This document shows, piece by piece, positions 11,628 through 22,823 of a DNA stretch of 64,000 nt. The translations under genes were made by a program, and so were the position numbers. How positions within the stretch are numbered: position 1 is the stretch's first letter; every line of letters begins with the position of its first letter. Under the pieces are notes generated by a model, which saw nothing but the letters and a program-made list of their open reading frames with translations, did not search any database and was not told the origin of the DNA. The stretch comes from Sorex araneus (taxonomy: Eukaryota; Chordata; Mammalia; Eulipotyphla; Soricidae): contig NC_073313.1 of the NCBI RefSeq assembly GCF_027595985.1, forward strand, positions 80,251,994-80,315,993, read 5' to 3'.

Positions 11628-13479
11628 CTGTCTCATATCTCTTTGGACTTTGAAAGGTTTAAATTCTATTTCACCATTGTCTTTATCACTAAAATGCCAT
11701 TTAACATCCAGCATCTGAATGTTGATTGATAGGTGATTATGTTAGATGCGAATTATCACTCACTATAGAGACCTAATAAGATTTAAAGATTTAAAGCCAT
11801 AACTACATGGTTTTTACACTTTTAGACGTCAACTATCTTAACTAATTCCATTGCTTAGTAGATAAGAGTTGTGTATAAAAGGACAAGAGATGTATTCAGA
11901 ATGTCTCAGTTAGGGTAGAAGAGAGAAAGCCACTATTTTCTTTTCTGTCTGTTTGGTTTCGTATTGCAGCCATAAGACTGAAACATAAGCAGCAGGAAGA
12001 CAAAGCTAGATTCTGGAATTAACTGAACGCTGGTGGCTACAATCAGTGGACAAAAAAGGTCCCTAACAATCAGTGGACAAAGGAGAGCAAATGGTTGAAT
12101 TTGGTTATGAGGAATTGGAGTTGGGGACAAACAGACCCACTGACTTGAGAATATGGGGCTAAAGGAATTAGGTGACTGTCTATGGAGGACCAGTTAGAGG
12201 TTATCATTTAGAGGGCACGAAGAGGACTTGGGTTGAACAGGAGTTCAATTAATAATTATTGTTATTATTGCAATAACATAGGGTAGATAAGGAAGTAGAG
12301 CACATGCCAGCAGCCACTGAATAAAGCTAACCACCCTTCCTTGACCCACATTCTCCATAACTGCAATGTCATGGATTCCCTACATTCATATAAACACAAA
12401 GTCCAGGTATTCCCAGTAAAGGGTCTGAAAAGCTTTGGGATGGTTAGATTTAGGGGACTACATTATCCTATATAATCACTATTTGGCACAACATTTTAAT
12501 TTTTCAGGGTTCACTAATCACTTCCCCATGCCAATAAATGGTGTGAGATCATGATGGGCTTTCTTTCATTTTATGAATTTTATTGACAGTCATTTAACCT
12601 GGCATCTATCCTTTTCACACCTGGTTCCACTGAACTTGGCACCTCCATTTTAGACATATTGCTGCTCAGTACTACTGGATGTAGCACCTTAATAATACCC
12701 AAAATATATATCATAATAACCAACAAGCCAATTGCAAGGTAATAATATTGCCACCATTTCTGCAAACAAAGACACTGTCAGATACATGTATAGAAAATAT
12801 ACAGCTCCACATCCAACACTAGCAATCACTGGGCATGAATGATGCTCACCTGCTCAAATAGAGTGGAGACAGAATGAAAGAACCGTTGTGGTGGTATCTC
12901 TTTTTGCAAGATCAGAAAAAAAAATAACGTTAACTAGAAATGAAGCCGTTAACAGTTTATTTGAAGTCCAACTTTTATCTCATTTGATTAAAATATTTCA
13001 CTTTTCTCAGTATACAAGATGACGCAAAGGGAAGCAATTTTCAAAACAGCCACACTTGAGAGATTCCAATGCATGCGGCAAGAAAAGGAAGGTATGTGCC
13101 GAAAGTTCGATCACATGCCTGCATTCTTCTCCCCCTTACTCACAAAATACAAATGGTTTGAACACATGCCTTTTACGGGCACCACTGTCATTCTGCTTGT
13201 ACCATCAGGGCAATGCATATTGTTAAAATTTTGAATCAATTCATGATTTTCTTCTAGCCACTTATTTTGTGATATAATTATGTAAAATTGTTTTATATTG
13301 TCAGTGTTGAGATAAACGTTATATTGTGTCTTATAGACATATACTATGTACTTGATGACTTCTAATACCATCTTTATGGTATTCTTCTTATTAAATGAAA
13401 TTTTAATGCTAGTGAACAGCAATACACTTATTTTTTTAACTGCTTTGAAGACACATAATTCAGAGCCTACAGACTCGCT
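11625..13479. other. Apparently unique intergenic sequence
   Basis: No young repeat is recognised here. The only coding-like signal is the hydrophobic minus-strand frame at 12,580-12,764, listed separately. Other short frames have no recognisable similarity. Confidence 0.5.
12580..12764 (-). other. Possible terminal coding exon of a small membrane protein (weak)
   Basis: On the minus strand, a pyrimidine-rich stretch ending TTGTTTGCAG (AG at 12,763-12,764) resembles a splice acceptor. The open frame that follows begins KWWQYYY, has a hydrophobic segment of about 20 residues (LAIGLLVIMIYILGIIKVL), then a short polar tail ending in NDCQ and TAA. The stop overlaps an AATAAA. No ATG opens the frame, so it would have to be an internal or last exon. 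I do not recognise the protein. Chance occurrence in AT-rich DNA is quite possible. Confidence 0.2.
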
Positions 13480-14010
13480 CTTTTAAAGTGTATCTGACAG
13501 GGGATTTCAGGATCTTCCCAGAACAATATGATCTAAATTACCATGGCCCAATTTTAAACCATTCCCATCATTCGCCAAAGAAACCATGTGCTTCCCCATC
13601 CTCCCCCTTCTCAAGTTCCAGCAACCACTAGTTGACTTTCTGCATCTATAGCCATGCTTATTATGTGCCTTTCATAGAAAAAGAATCACACTCATACAAT
13701 ATTGCTAAATGGTGACGCTCATTTAACTGGGCATCATGTTTTCTAGGTGTTTATGTGGCAGCATGTAAAAGTCCTTCATTACTTTTGACGGTTAAATAAT
13801 ATCGTGCTCTAAGCATCTACCACATTTTGTTCCCCCATTCTTCAGATGGCGGCTTTTGGGGCATAAACTTTGGGGCTTTTGTGAGCAATGCCATTCTGAA
13901 CACTCCTATGCAACTTTCTGTGAGGATGTGTGTTTTCTGTTCTCTTGGGTATATGCAGCGGCGTGGAACTGTTGGATCACGGGTCGGTTAATTGTCACTT
14001 TGCCAAGGGC
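13480..14010 (-). mobile_element. Ancient L1M 3' end
   Basis: The reverse complement resembles the ORF2 end and 3' UTR of old placental L1M families (plus-strand text: CAGCAACCACTAGTTGACTT, then CACATTTTGTTCCCCCATTC, then GTGGAACTGTTGGATCACGG). It is strongly diverged and predates the young shrew repeats. Confidence 0.65.
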
Positions 14011-14413
14011 CCGCCCGACAAGAAAAGTGTGGTATTCATTTATGGCATGCACAGTTAGGTACTGTGCTTCCCGGTAGCTTTCTGGACAGGAGGCAATTCT
14101 CCTAACTGACTTCTCCCTCACCTTGGCCCAAACCAGATGAAGGTGCATTTCCTATGGAAATGCAAAGTTTGGAAGCTGACAGCACCAGGGACTGAAGACT
14201 CCCCATTGCGGGAGGCGGGTGGGAGACTCCACCGCCGGGTCCAACACACAACTGGGCTCTCTTTGTCCTACACCACTTGCTAGACGGACCCTCAGGCCAC
14301 TAACGGGAAGGGACACACGCGCTGAATGAGACCTGGACACCAGAAACTGTGCAGGGGAGGGAGGGGCACCAATACTCATTGGGACTCGATGTCTTTTCAA
14401 ATAGCGCCTGACA

Positions 14414-14419
14414 TTTATT
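14414..14419 (-). promoter_or_regulatory. Candidate RTL8 polyadenylation signal
   Basis: TTTATT on the plus strand, AATAAA on the minus strand, about 790 bp downstream of the RTL8 stop. It would give a single-exon transcript with a 3' UTR of about 0.8 kb. This is an inference from motif and distance only. Confidence 0.4.
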
Positions 14420-14599
14420 GAAAATAAGAAAAAGACTCTGGTCCAGGCAGTACAGAGGATCTGGACAGAGTGCACGGGTCACTGTGCTGAACGAAAGGCA
14501 CACATCAGAGAGACAGCTGCAAATTCAGAAGAGCACTGGAGTCTGGGCAAAACTTAAAGGTCCACAGGAGAGAACGGGTGACTGGGCTGGGCCACCAGG

Positions 14600-16100
<1,501 letters not shown>

Positions 16101-16841
16101 GATGCGGCATCTGGCAGAGAGCCGCACCGCTGCGGGGCTGGTGGTAGACTGGACTCGAACCACGATGCGCAGTGCCCCTGTTGCCACAGCCACCAGAGCA
16201 GCGTATTCCAAGAGGAACTCCACACCACAGCCCAGTGGCAAGAGGGTCAAACTTCAGGGGATCTCTGAAGACGCCCCGCTGCTCACCCATTCAAGTGTGA
16301 ATGTGGTTTGATAGACACACAGTGTGTGGCCGGTGGCTGTTACTAGGGTGTTACTCGCCTGTTACTAGGGAGCACCACCTTCTAAACTTCTCCGCTGTGC
16401 TGCTCCCACCGGCATCCACAGCACCAAAGGTCGCCTCATCTGCAGGGAAATGCAGTCGGGGTGAAAGATGGAGCTCTGTGATATGCGACTCCTTCCGAAG
16501 AGTCTTTTCTCATACATTCTCACACATTCCACCGACTCTTCCTATTCCGTGGCTTAGCGGCGGTTTGCCAGCCCTGCTCACAAGTCAAACGAGTCATCGG
16601 CAAATTGTGTGCCTGGTGGCCGCCTCCAGTTCTGTCTTCCACAGTTCGGATGTGTCCACCACTCTGGCCACCCAGTCGTCTGTTGGGGACGTCTGGCACG
16701 GGTCACGGTTTTGGCAACTGCAGATATTAACTATAAACATTCATCTAGCGTTCTGTGTGAACATTTAGTCTTGTTCCTGTAGCGTAGGTGTCTAAAAGGA
16801 GCGTTGCTGTGTCATTTAATCCTTTCAGAATTTCTCCTCGT
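16101..16841. other. Flank of CpG island, with a possible old L1M fragment
   Basis: No gene is recognised. Positions ~16,680-16,790 (plus-strand text ATTAACTATAAACATTCATC … GAACATTTAGTCTTGTTCCT) resemble the reverse complement of an L1M ORF2 end. Confidence 0.35.
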
Positions 16842-17010
16842 GGAGCCGGAGCCAGGTATCCTGAGTAGGGTGCTAGCCTTGCAAGTTTGGGACCTCACTT
16901 CCATCTCTGACGCTGCATATGGTCCCCTGAGCACCGCTAAGAGGGAGCCCTGAGCACAGAGCCGGGAGTAAACCCTGTTGCAGTTTGGTGTGGCGTCAAA
17001 AGTTCCGCCA
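16842..17010 (+). mobile_element. Old tRNA-derived poly(A)-type SINE
   Basis: It contains CATATGGTCCCCTGAGCACC and CTGAGCACAGAGCCGGGAGT, the body of the shrew poly(A) SINE, but is diverged in the tRNA-like head. Confidence 0.7.
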
Positions 17011-17734
17011 AAAATGCTCATTCGAATTGAAATAAAAGGGGACTCCAGGTGATGGTGGCATCCGTGGAAACTGTAACTAAGAATCCACATAAACGTGAAA
17101 GTCAGAATGCTTTCTACCCTTAGCTTTTGACCTGGATAAACACGGGGACCCTCACCGCTTCAATTATCGATGCTAATGGAGGTTCCTACTGTTACAATAG
17201 GCTAAATAAAACATGAAGATAGAAAGAAGAGGAAGGGAACATGAGGGTAGCTGGGGAGATGGAAGGAAGGGAGGGGAGGAAAGGGGAGGGGAGGGGAGGA
17301 AGAACTCAACCTCTTCTTCCTAATACACTTGTATAATTGTGTATCTAGAAACCAGATCCTCTAGCAGAGAGGACTAACGACAACAGAATGTGGAATACGT
17401 GAGTTAAACAAGTACACATGGTGAATACTTTTTAAATAAATCCTTTCTACTCAAGGAGTGGAGCCTTAGTACTAAAAGAATTGAAAATGCTATAAATTGT
17501 GTAAACCTAAGGGAGAAACAGGGCAAAATGGCAAAACGTAGTTTCTGAAAAGATCAGGACTTTCATGAGTTAAATGTCAATTCTGAGTATCGGAGAGATG
17601 TTTATTTATGCATCGGAAAGCCCTCTATTTTAAGACATCTCACCAAATTAATCTTAAGATTAAAAAATGGCAAGGTTTTAATGCACATAAATTTACTTGT
17701 GAAAATTAAATATAGAAATACAATTTACACACAA
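17011..17734. other. Non-coding stretch with a GGGGA-rich tract
   Basis: A purine-rich simple repeat (GGGGAGGGGAGG) lies at about 17,260-17,302. Nothing else is recognised. Confidence 0.5.
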
Positions 17735-18960
17735 TGGTGCCACTAGCCGGCCAACCTGTACCTGCGTGGCGAGTGCATCAGCAGCCTGATGGTGCCTCCA
17801 GGCTTTCTGATACCCCAAAATTGCCACTGTGCTATAGCCAGACCCCAATCACTTGGGACCAAGTTTACCAAGAAATTAAATGGCCAAAAGTTAGGTATTT
17901 GGGAATCACACACATAAACCTCCTCCGGCTCAGCTATATAAACTCATTTATTGGCCTTATTTTAGAAACCCAGTGATATGTCTTGAAAGAGATCAGAAGC
18001 TGCCGTTAATCTCGGACCCACGCATGGCGAACAGACTGGGGTGAATTGAGGGGTCAGGTTGGCCTGCTGGCCCATGCAAGCAGAGCACCTCGCTGCCGCT
18101 TGCTTCCACAATCCAAAATCGTTGCCATACCCCTGGCCTGACTCCACTGTCTCGGGTTGGACCTCACCAAGATATAATCTGCTGAAAATTTTGTAATGTG
18201 ATCTTAGCACATCAGCAGCCCTGGCCCAGAGATAAAGCAACGAGTCCCGGAAGACATCACAGAGCTGGAGATCTCTCCGGTCCCATACTGAGCCAATTTC
18301 ACTGGGGCACCCCAGATTGAGTAGGTGGACTCTCCCCGCCTACTCCAGACAAAATCCCAGTGATCAAGAGCTTCCACAAGCAAGGCCCAGTTATGCAGGC
18401 TCCAGGATTGAATCTCCAGGCCACATCGTGGCAGAGGACTTGGGCTGCCCCTCCTCGGGCCCCTGTCCGCCCAGTAGACTGTCTCTCATCCCCACAATTT
18501 GCTTCTGAGTGCCATCTTAGGGCACCAACAATCCTGGCCCAGAGACTCCCAGTTGAATATCAAAATGGATTAGTGCCATACAGAGATGTCTCTGGAACCC
18601 ATCCATTCACAGTCTAGATATTTACATTTACAATAGTGGCCATGTGAGCTCTCATGATATTCAAAATGAACAATGGAAAATAAATTATCTAGCTTCTTAC
18701 CCTGGCGGGTATGTTTGAATGGTGGTCGGAAATTTCCGGCAAAACACAATGCCCAAAATTAGAGAGAGCATATTGGGGAAATTGGCTGCCATAGAGGCAG
18801 CGTGAGGACTGGGATGGAGGAGTATTGGTGGTGTGGTACTTGGGACACTGATGGTGGAAAATGTGCGCTGGTGGAGGATTGGGTGTTCTATCATTGTATG
18901 GCTGAATCTCAAACATGAAAGCTTTGTAAGTTTATCTCACCATCATACAACTTTTTAAAA
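17735..18960 (+). mobile_element. Composite non-autonomous retroelement with L1-like 3' UTR, copy P
   Basis: A non-coding element starting near ATGGTGCCACTAGCCGGCCA. It passes through two types of internal block, one copy each here (type b ~17,960-18,240, type a ~18,240-18,530), and ends from ~18,750 in an L1-like 3' UTR (purine run, CATGAAAGCTTTGTAAG) with an A-rich end. A second, longer copy lies in reverse at 23,073-25,317. The architecture recalls primate SVA elements, but no sequence relationship to SVA is claimed. Any open frames are short and look incidental. Confidence 0.65.
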
Positions 18961-19039
18961 AGTCATTTCTAGTTCTTGCACAATTCAGTCAGCTTATTCA
19001 ATGGTTGAACAAATAGCAGTATTAAAAACATTTTGACTT

Positions 19040-19480
19040 AAAACAATGGTCAAAATTTTCCAGAAATAGAATAAACTTGACAGATAATACTGTCTGATCT
19101 CAAAGTTTAAGGCTAGTGTAGTGTTGTATACAAGATGAATGAAAAACACTGTGGCATCCAGAAACAAATCCACACATATGTGTATAGTCTAATTTTGACA
19201 AAGATATGAATGTAGTTTAGTGGAGACAATGTCATTATTTCAACCATGATACAGGAACATTTGGAAATCCATTTTTTAAAAGGATGCATTTATAAGAACA
19301 CCTCATAGCATATACAAAATTCACTTCAAGGTGATCATAGACGTAATGTTAACAACTAAGCACTCCTAGAAGAAAAAATGGGGGGAGAGCCCCATGCCTT
19401 CTTAGGTTAGGCAAGTTTCTTACTCAAGTAACCAAATCAGAATTCATATAAGGGAAATTAGATTATATGGCACCAGGAGC
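19040..19480 (+). mobile_element. Ancient L1 ORF2 fragment
   Basis: Diverged sense-strand ORF2 sequence. It contains the degenerate equivalents of the region that in young copies encodes WIKDLN and the segment before it. Confidence 0.5.
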
Positions 19481-19539
19481 TGTTTGTTTCTGTGACTGCC
19501 AAGCTACTGAGGTATATAGAATTTCTAGGCCCTATGCCA

Positions 19540-20340
19540 AGCTGTCTTCACTGAGCCAACTCTGGAGGGGAGCAAGTTGGTTTCCCTTCCCACTTTAACA
19601 GAGCCCCGGCAACCAAAAACCGCCAGAAACCCACTGCCACCATTACCATGACCACTCTCCACATTTTCAGATGAGCCTCGCCTTTAAGTAATCCTGCAGA
19701 AAAACCCAGGTATGCGGGATTCATGACTGAAATCTCCAAACTTGCTCAGAGCTGAACTGGGCCTTCTCCCTCCATCTCCCAAGTTTACCAGTAGCTTGGT
19801 AGTCACACCCACACACTGTTCCTGGAGCCATGTAATCTCATCAACACCCATGGTCCAGAGACTCAGAACTAAAGCTTCTGGAAGAGAAAAACATAGGCCT
19901 CATCCATGTGTGTATCTACTGTGTAATCGTATTCTAATTTTTAGAATTTCTGGAGCATGCACCCAAATTCACGGTCACACGACTTGGTACACCACCGATG
20001 TACCAAGAATAGCACACGACATTTGATTGGCTTTAACAACATGTTTGCTTGTTTGTTTGTAATCTCTTATACAAGGGCTTAATGGCTCCAGGATGAAATA
20101 CAACAATCTTCACGCGCTTTTCTCTTTGGAAACTTTATTGGACCATTTGTAGTGGATTATTCATAACAAACAATACAAAATTAATTATTTTGTTCTGCTT
20201 TGGGGGACACAGTTTGGGATTTGGGGTGGAAATATTTGAAATAAGGTGGTGAGAAGGTGCAATACTTGTGGGATTGGTGCTTGAATATTAAATGTAATGA
20301 ATCATTGTCAACAACTTTATAAACATAAAATAAAATTTAG
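19540..20340 (+). repeat. Unclassified composite repeat
   Basis: Positions 19,780-19,890 (CCAAGTTTACCAGTAGCTTG … ACCCACACACTGTTCCTGGA … AAAGCTTCTGGAAGAGA) resemble, in reverse complement, the 5' part of the element at 56,641-56,885. The 3' part (20,120-20,340) has an AATAAAATTT end. It is probably retroelement-derived; the class is not recognised. Confidence 0.4.
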
Positions 20341-20640
20341 GGAAAAAGGCAAATTAGATTAATTTTACCAGCAAATTAGGATATGTTCTCACAAAACACT
20401 GTTAAGAGAGTAATAAAAAGGCTATGTGTGGTCACAGCTTTTTATTTGTGCTAATGGGGGGTCTTACTTTAACCATACAAAATTATGCTTCTGGGTCATC
20501 CCTGGCTTCCTTGGCACTCAGGGTTTGCCCCAATCATACTTGAGTGACAAAGAAGTGCCTAGGATGGATGCTATGCTCTCTCACTTGCAAAGCAATGGCA
20601 AACACTATTCTGACTTCTAAACATTTACTTTTGCCTTTTT

Positions 20641-21320
20641 TATCACTGTATCACCATCATCCCATTGTATATTGATTTACTCGAGCGGGCACTAGTAACT
20701 AGTAATCGTCCCAGCCCTGAGATTTTAGCAGCCTCTCCTTACTTGTTTTTCCCAACGATTGGAGGCTCTTGTCAGGGTCAGGGTCAGGAGAATGAGACCT
20801 GTTATTGTTACTGTATTTGGCATATAGAATGTGCCACGACGAGTTTGCCAGGCTCTTCTGTGCAGACAGTATACTCTCAGTAGCTTGCCAGTCTCTCCGA
20901 GAGTCATATATAAAAAATATATATATGTAACATATATATATATATATATACATTTCCCTTTATGATGTTATTATGATGTGTCGCGGCCACATGATCCAGG
21001 AATATGTTCACTCATGTGTGAAGCTCGGCCCGAGCATGTGGAAAGCGGCCTGGAGTGTCATGGCAGTGGGGTAGTGGAGTTTGGCTGCCGGGGCTGGGTC
21101 CCTTGGGGCGGAGAGGGCTCTCATCCACCCTGCTCTGGAGCACCCCTGGTGCAGAATCCAGGAGCATGGTTATGGTGCCTCATTTTATGCTCCCTTCCGG
21201 GAGTAGTAGCCATGAGTTCTGGAGGGTGGTCAATGAGGAGATTATCTGGCGCCTGTAGGGTTAGCCTTGGGTGTGACCCCTGGGTTGCCGAGATTGGGGG
21301 AAGCAGACAGAGAATTTGAT
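20641..21320 (-). mobile_element. RTE-tailed composite retroelement, longest copy
   Basis: Read on the minus strand, a GC-rich 5' part (21,320 down to ~20,980, including a GGGACCCAGCCCC segment) is followed by a (TA)n tract (20,915-20,955). Then comes the RTE-SINE body with an added ~95-nt middle block (containing GGGAAAAACAAGTAAGGAGA), and last the RTE-like 3' tail (CGCTCGAGTAAATCAAT, then ATGGTGATACAGTGATA) with no poly(A). A 5'-truncated copy lies at 60,951-61,436 with the same order of parts. Confidence 0.7.
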
Positions 21321-21466
21321 GAATGTAGAAAAAATGATGGTGAAACAGCCTGGTCTACAATATCCCTTTCCCCAAATCCAACCTGGAAGAGACAAAAAGA
21401 AAGGATGATGGATGATAATGATACTTAGCACCTAACCATAACACTTACTTAGAAACTCTTGAATTT

Positions 21467-21631
21467 GGGGTTCTTTTTTGTGGGGGGTTGCCACACCCAT
21501 TGATGCTCAAGGTGCTCCTAGCTCAGTACTTAGGGGTCACCAGTGATGATGCTTGCAGTGCTGGGGATTAAACTGGGGATGGCCTCGTGCAAGGCAAATA
21601 TTCTAATCCCTGTACTATTTCTCCAGCCCAA
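21467..21631 (-). mobile_element. Old poly(A)-type tRNA SINE
   Basis: Reverse-complement SINE: a TTGCCACACCCATTGATGCT start, a CAGTGCTGGGGATTAAACTG middle and a TTTCTCCAGCCCA end that marks the GGCTGGAGAAAT head. It is diverged, so an older insertion. Confidence 0.75.
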
Positions 21632-21726
21632 CATTCAGAACTTTTTAAGTCTTGGATTTTAAGGTGATAAAAGCTCTGAACTTCTAAGAGAAGACCAAGT
21701 GCCACACACCAGAAAGATATGGTTGG

Positions 21727-22038
21727 GTTGGATCACTTGTATCATTTATATCACTTGTCTTCCCATTGTTCATCGATTTGCTCAAGCGGGCACCAGTAAC
21801 GTCTCCATTCGTTCCTGTCACGTGCTAGTAGAGCCCAATGTCGTCGGCTCGCTCCAGGAACACGAAGAACCTCAAACTGTTGGTTCAGGGTTCTGATGAA
21901 GAAGTCTGACCATCTCATAGGTGGGCAGCCACGTGTTCTTTTGATGTTCCCTGGAATCCAGTCAGTTACAGCTGTAGTCCAATGGTCACCTCTAAATCAC
22001 ATTACGTGTTCGGCCCATCTGATTTTCGACGCCTTGGC
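21727..22038 (-). mobile_element. 5'-truncated RTE-clade LINE, 3' end
   Basis: The minus strand encodes broken parts of the RTE C-terminus (KASKIRWAEHVM, then [19 protein letters not shown]-like sequence) and ends in the same GAGCAAATCGATGAACAATGG tail as the RTE-tailed SINEs. A poly(A) SINE has inserted next to its 5' end. Confidence 0.85.
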
Positions 22039-22068
22039 ATTTTTATCAGTATAAAAATGAAAGCATAT

Positions 22069-22228
22069 GGGCCTGGAGTGAGAGCACAGTGGGTAGGGCA
22101 TTTGCCTTGCACGCAGCTGATCCAGCATCCCATATGGTCCCCTGAGCACCGCCAGGAGTAATTCCTGAGTGCAGAGCTGGGAGTAACCCCTGTGCATTGC
22201 CGTGTGTGACCCAAAAGGCTAAAAAAAA
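22069..22228 (+). mobile_element. Young tRNA-derived poly(A) SINE with perfect TSD
   Basis: Head GGGCCTGGAGTGAGAGCACA with pol III A-box-like TAGGGCATTTG; body CATATGGTCCCCTGAGCACC and GAGTAATTCCTGAGTGCAGA; end GTGTGACCCAAAAGG plus an A-run. A 13-bp direct repeat, AAAATGAAAGCAT, occurs at 22,054-22,066 and 22,225-22,237. Confidence 0.93.
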
Positions 22229-22369
22229 TGAAAGCATAAAATACATGGTATTTTGTACCACCCATTCTTACAGAAAACATTTTAAACCATCTAGTAACAG
22301 TGAGATTATTGATGAAAATATCTTCTCATTTAAAAAAATATGAAATATGAAAATACCAAGATTTATGTA

Positions 22370-22815
22370 GTTATTAATAGGGGAGTTTCAGGTATATAAT
22401 ATCCCAGCACCAATCCCTCCACCAGTGTCCCCGGGTTCCTTCCCACCTCCCAGTCTGCCTCCTTAACATGCACATTTTTAGTTAGTTTGTTGTGGTTTGG
22501 ATTTCATGCTTACGGTACTGTTGAGTCTGTAGTTTATATACATATAGCTATACCACACCTCTACACTACCAATGTGCTTGAAGCCCTGGATCCCTACCCC
22601 TGTTACTTCCCTCCTTACTTACTTTCCAACTCTTCTTACTACCCTGCTCCTCAGTTTCTTTCCTTTCTTGTCCTCATTTCTATTATCTAGGGCCAAGGGT
22701 ATTCTGTGTATATCCTTTTTGATGCCATTCTATCCTCCTATCATTTTCTGTATACCACAATTCAGTTAGATCATCTGATGCCTGTCCTTCTTCTGACTCA
22801 TTCTCATCCACTGTT
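22370..22815 (-). mobile_element. Probable old L1 3' UTR
   Basis: It contains the AATCCCTCCACCAGTGTCCC box shared by the reverse-complement L1 3' UTRs elsewhere, followed by a pyrimidine-rich stretch. The family is uncertain. Confidence 0.45.
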
Positions 22816-22823
22816 GGTGGGAA

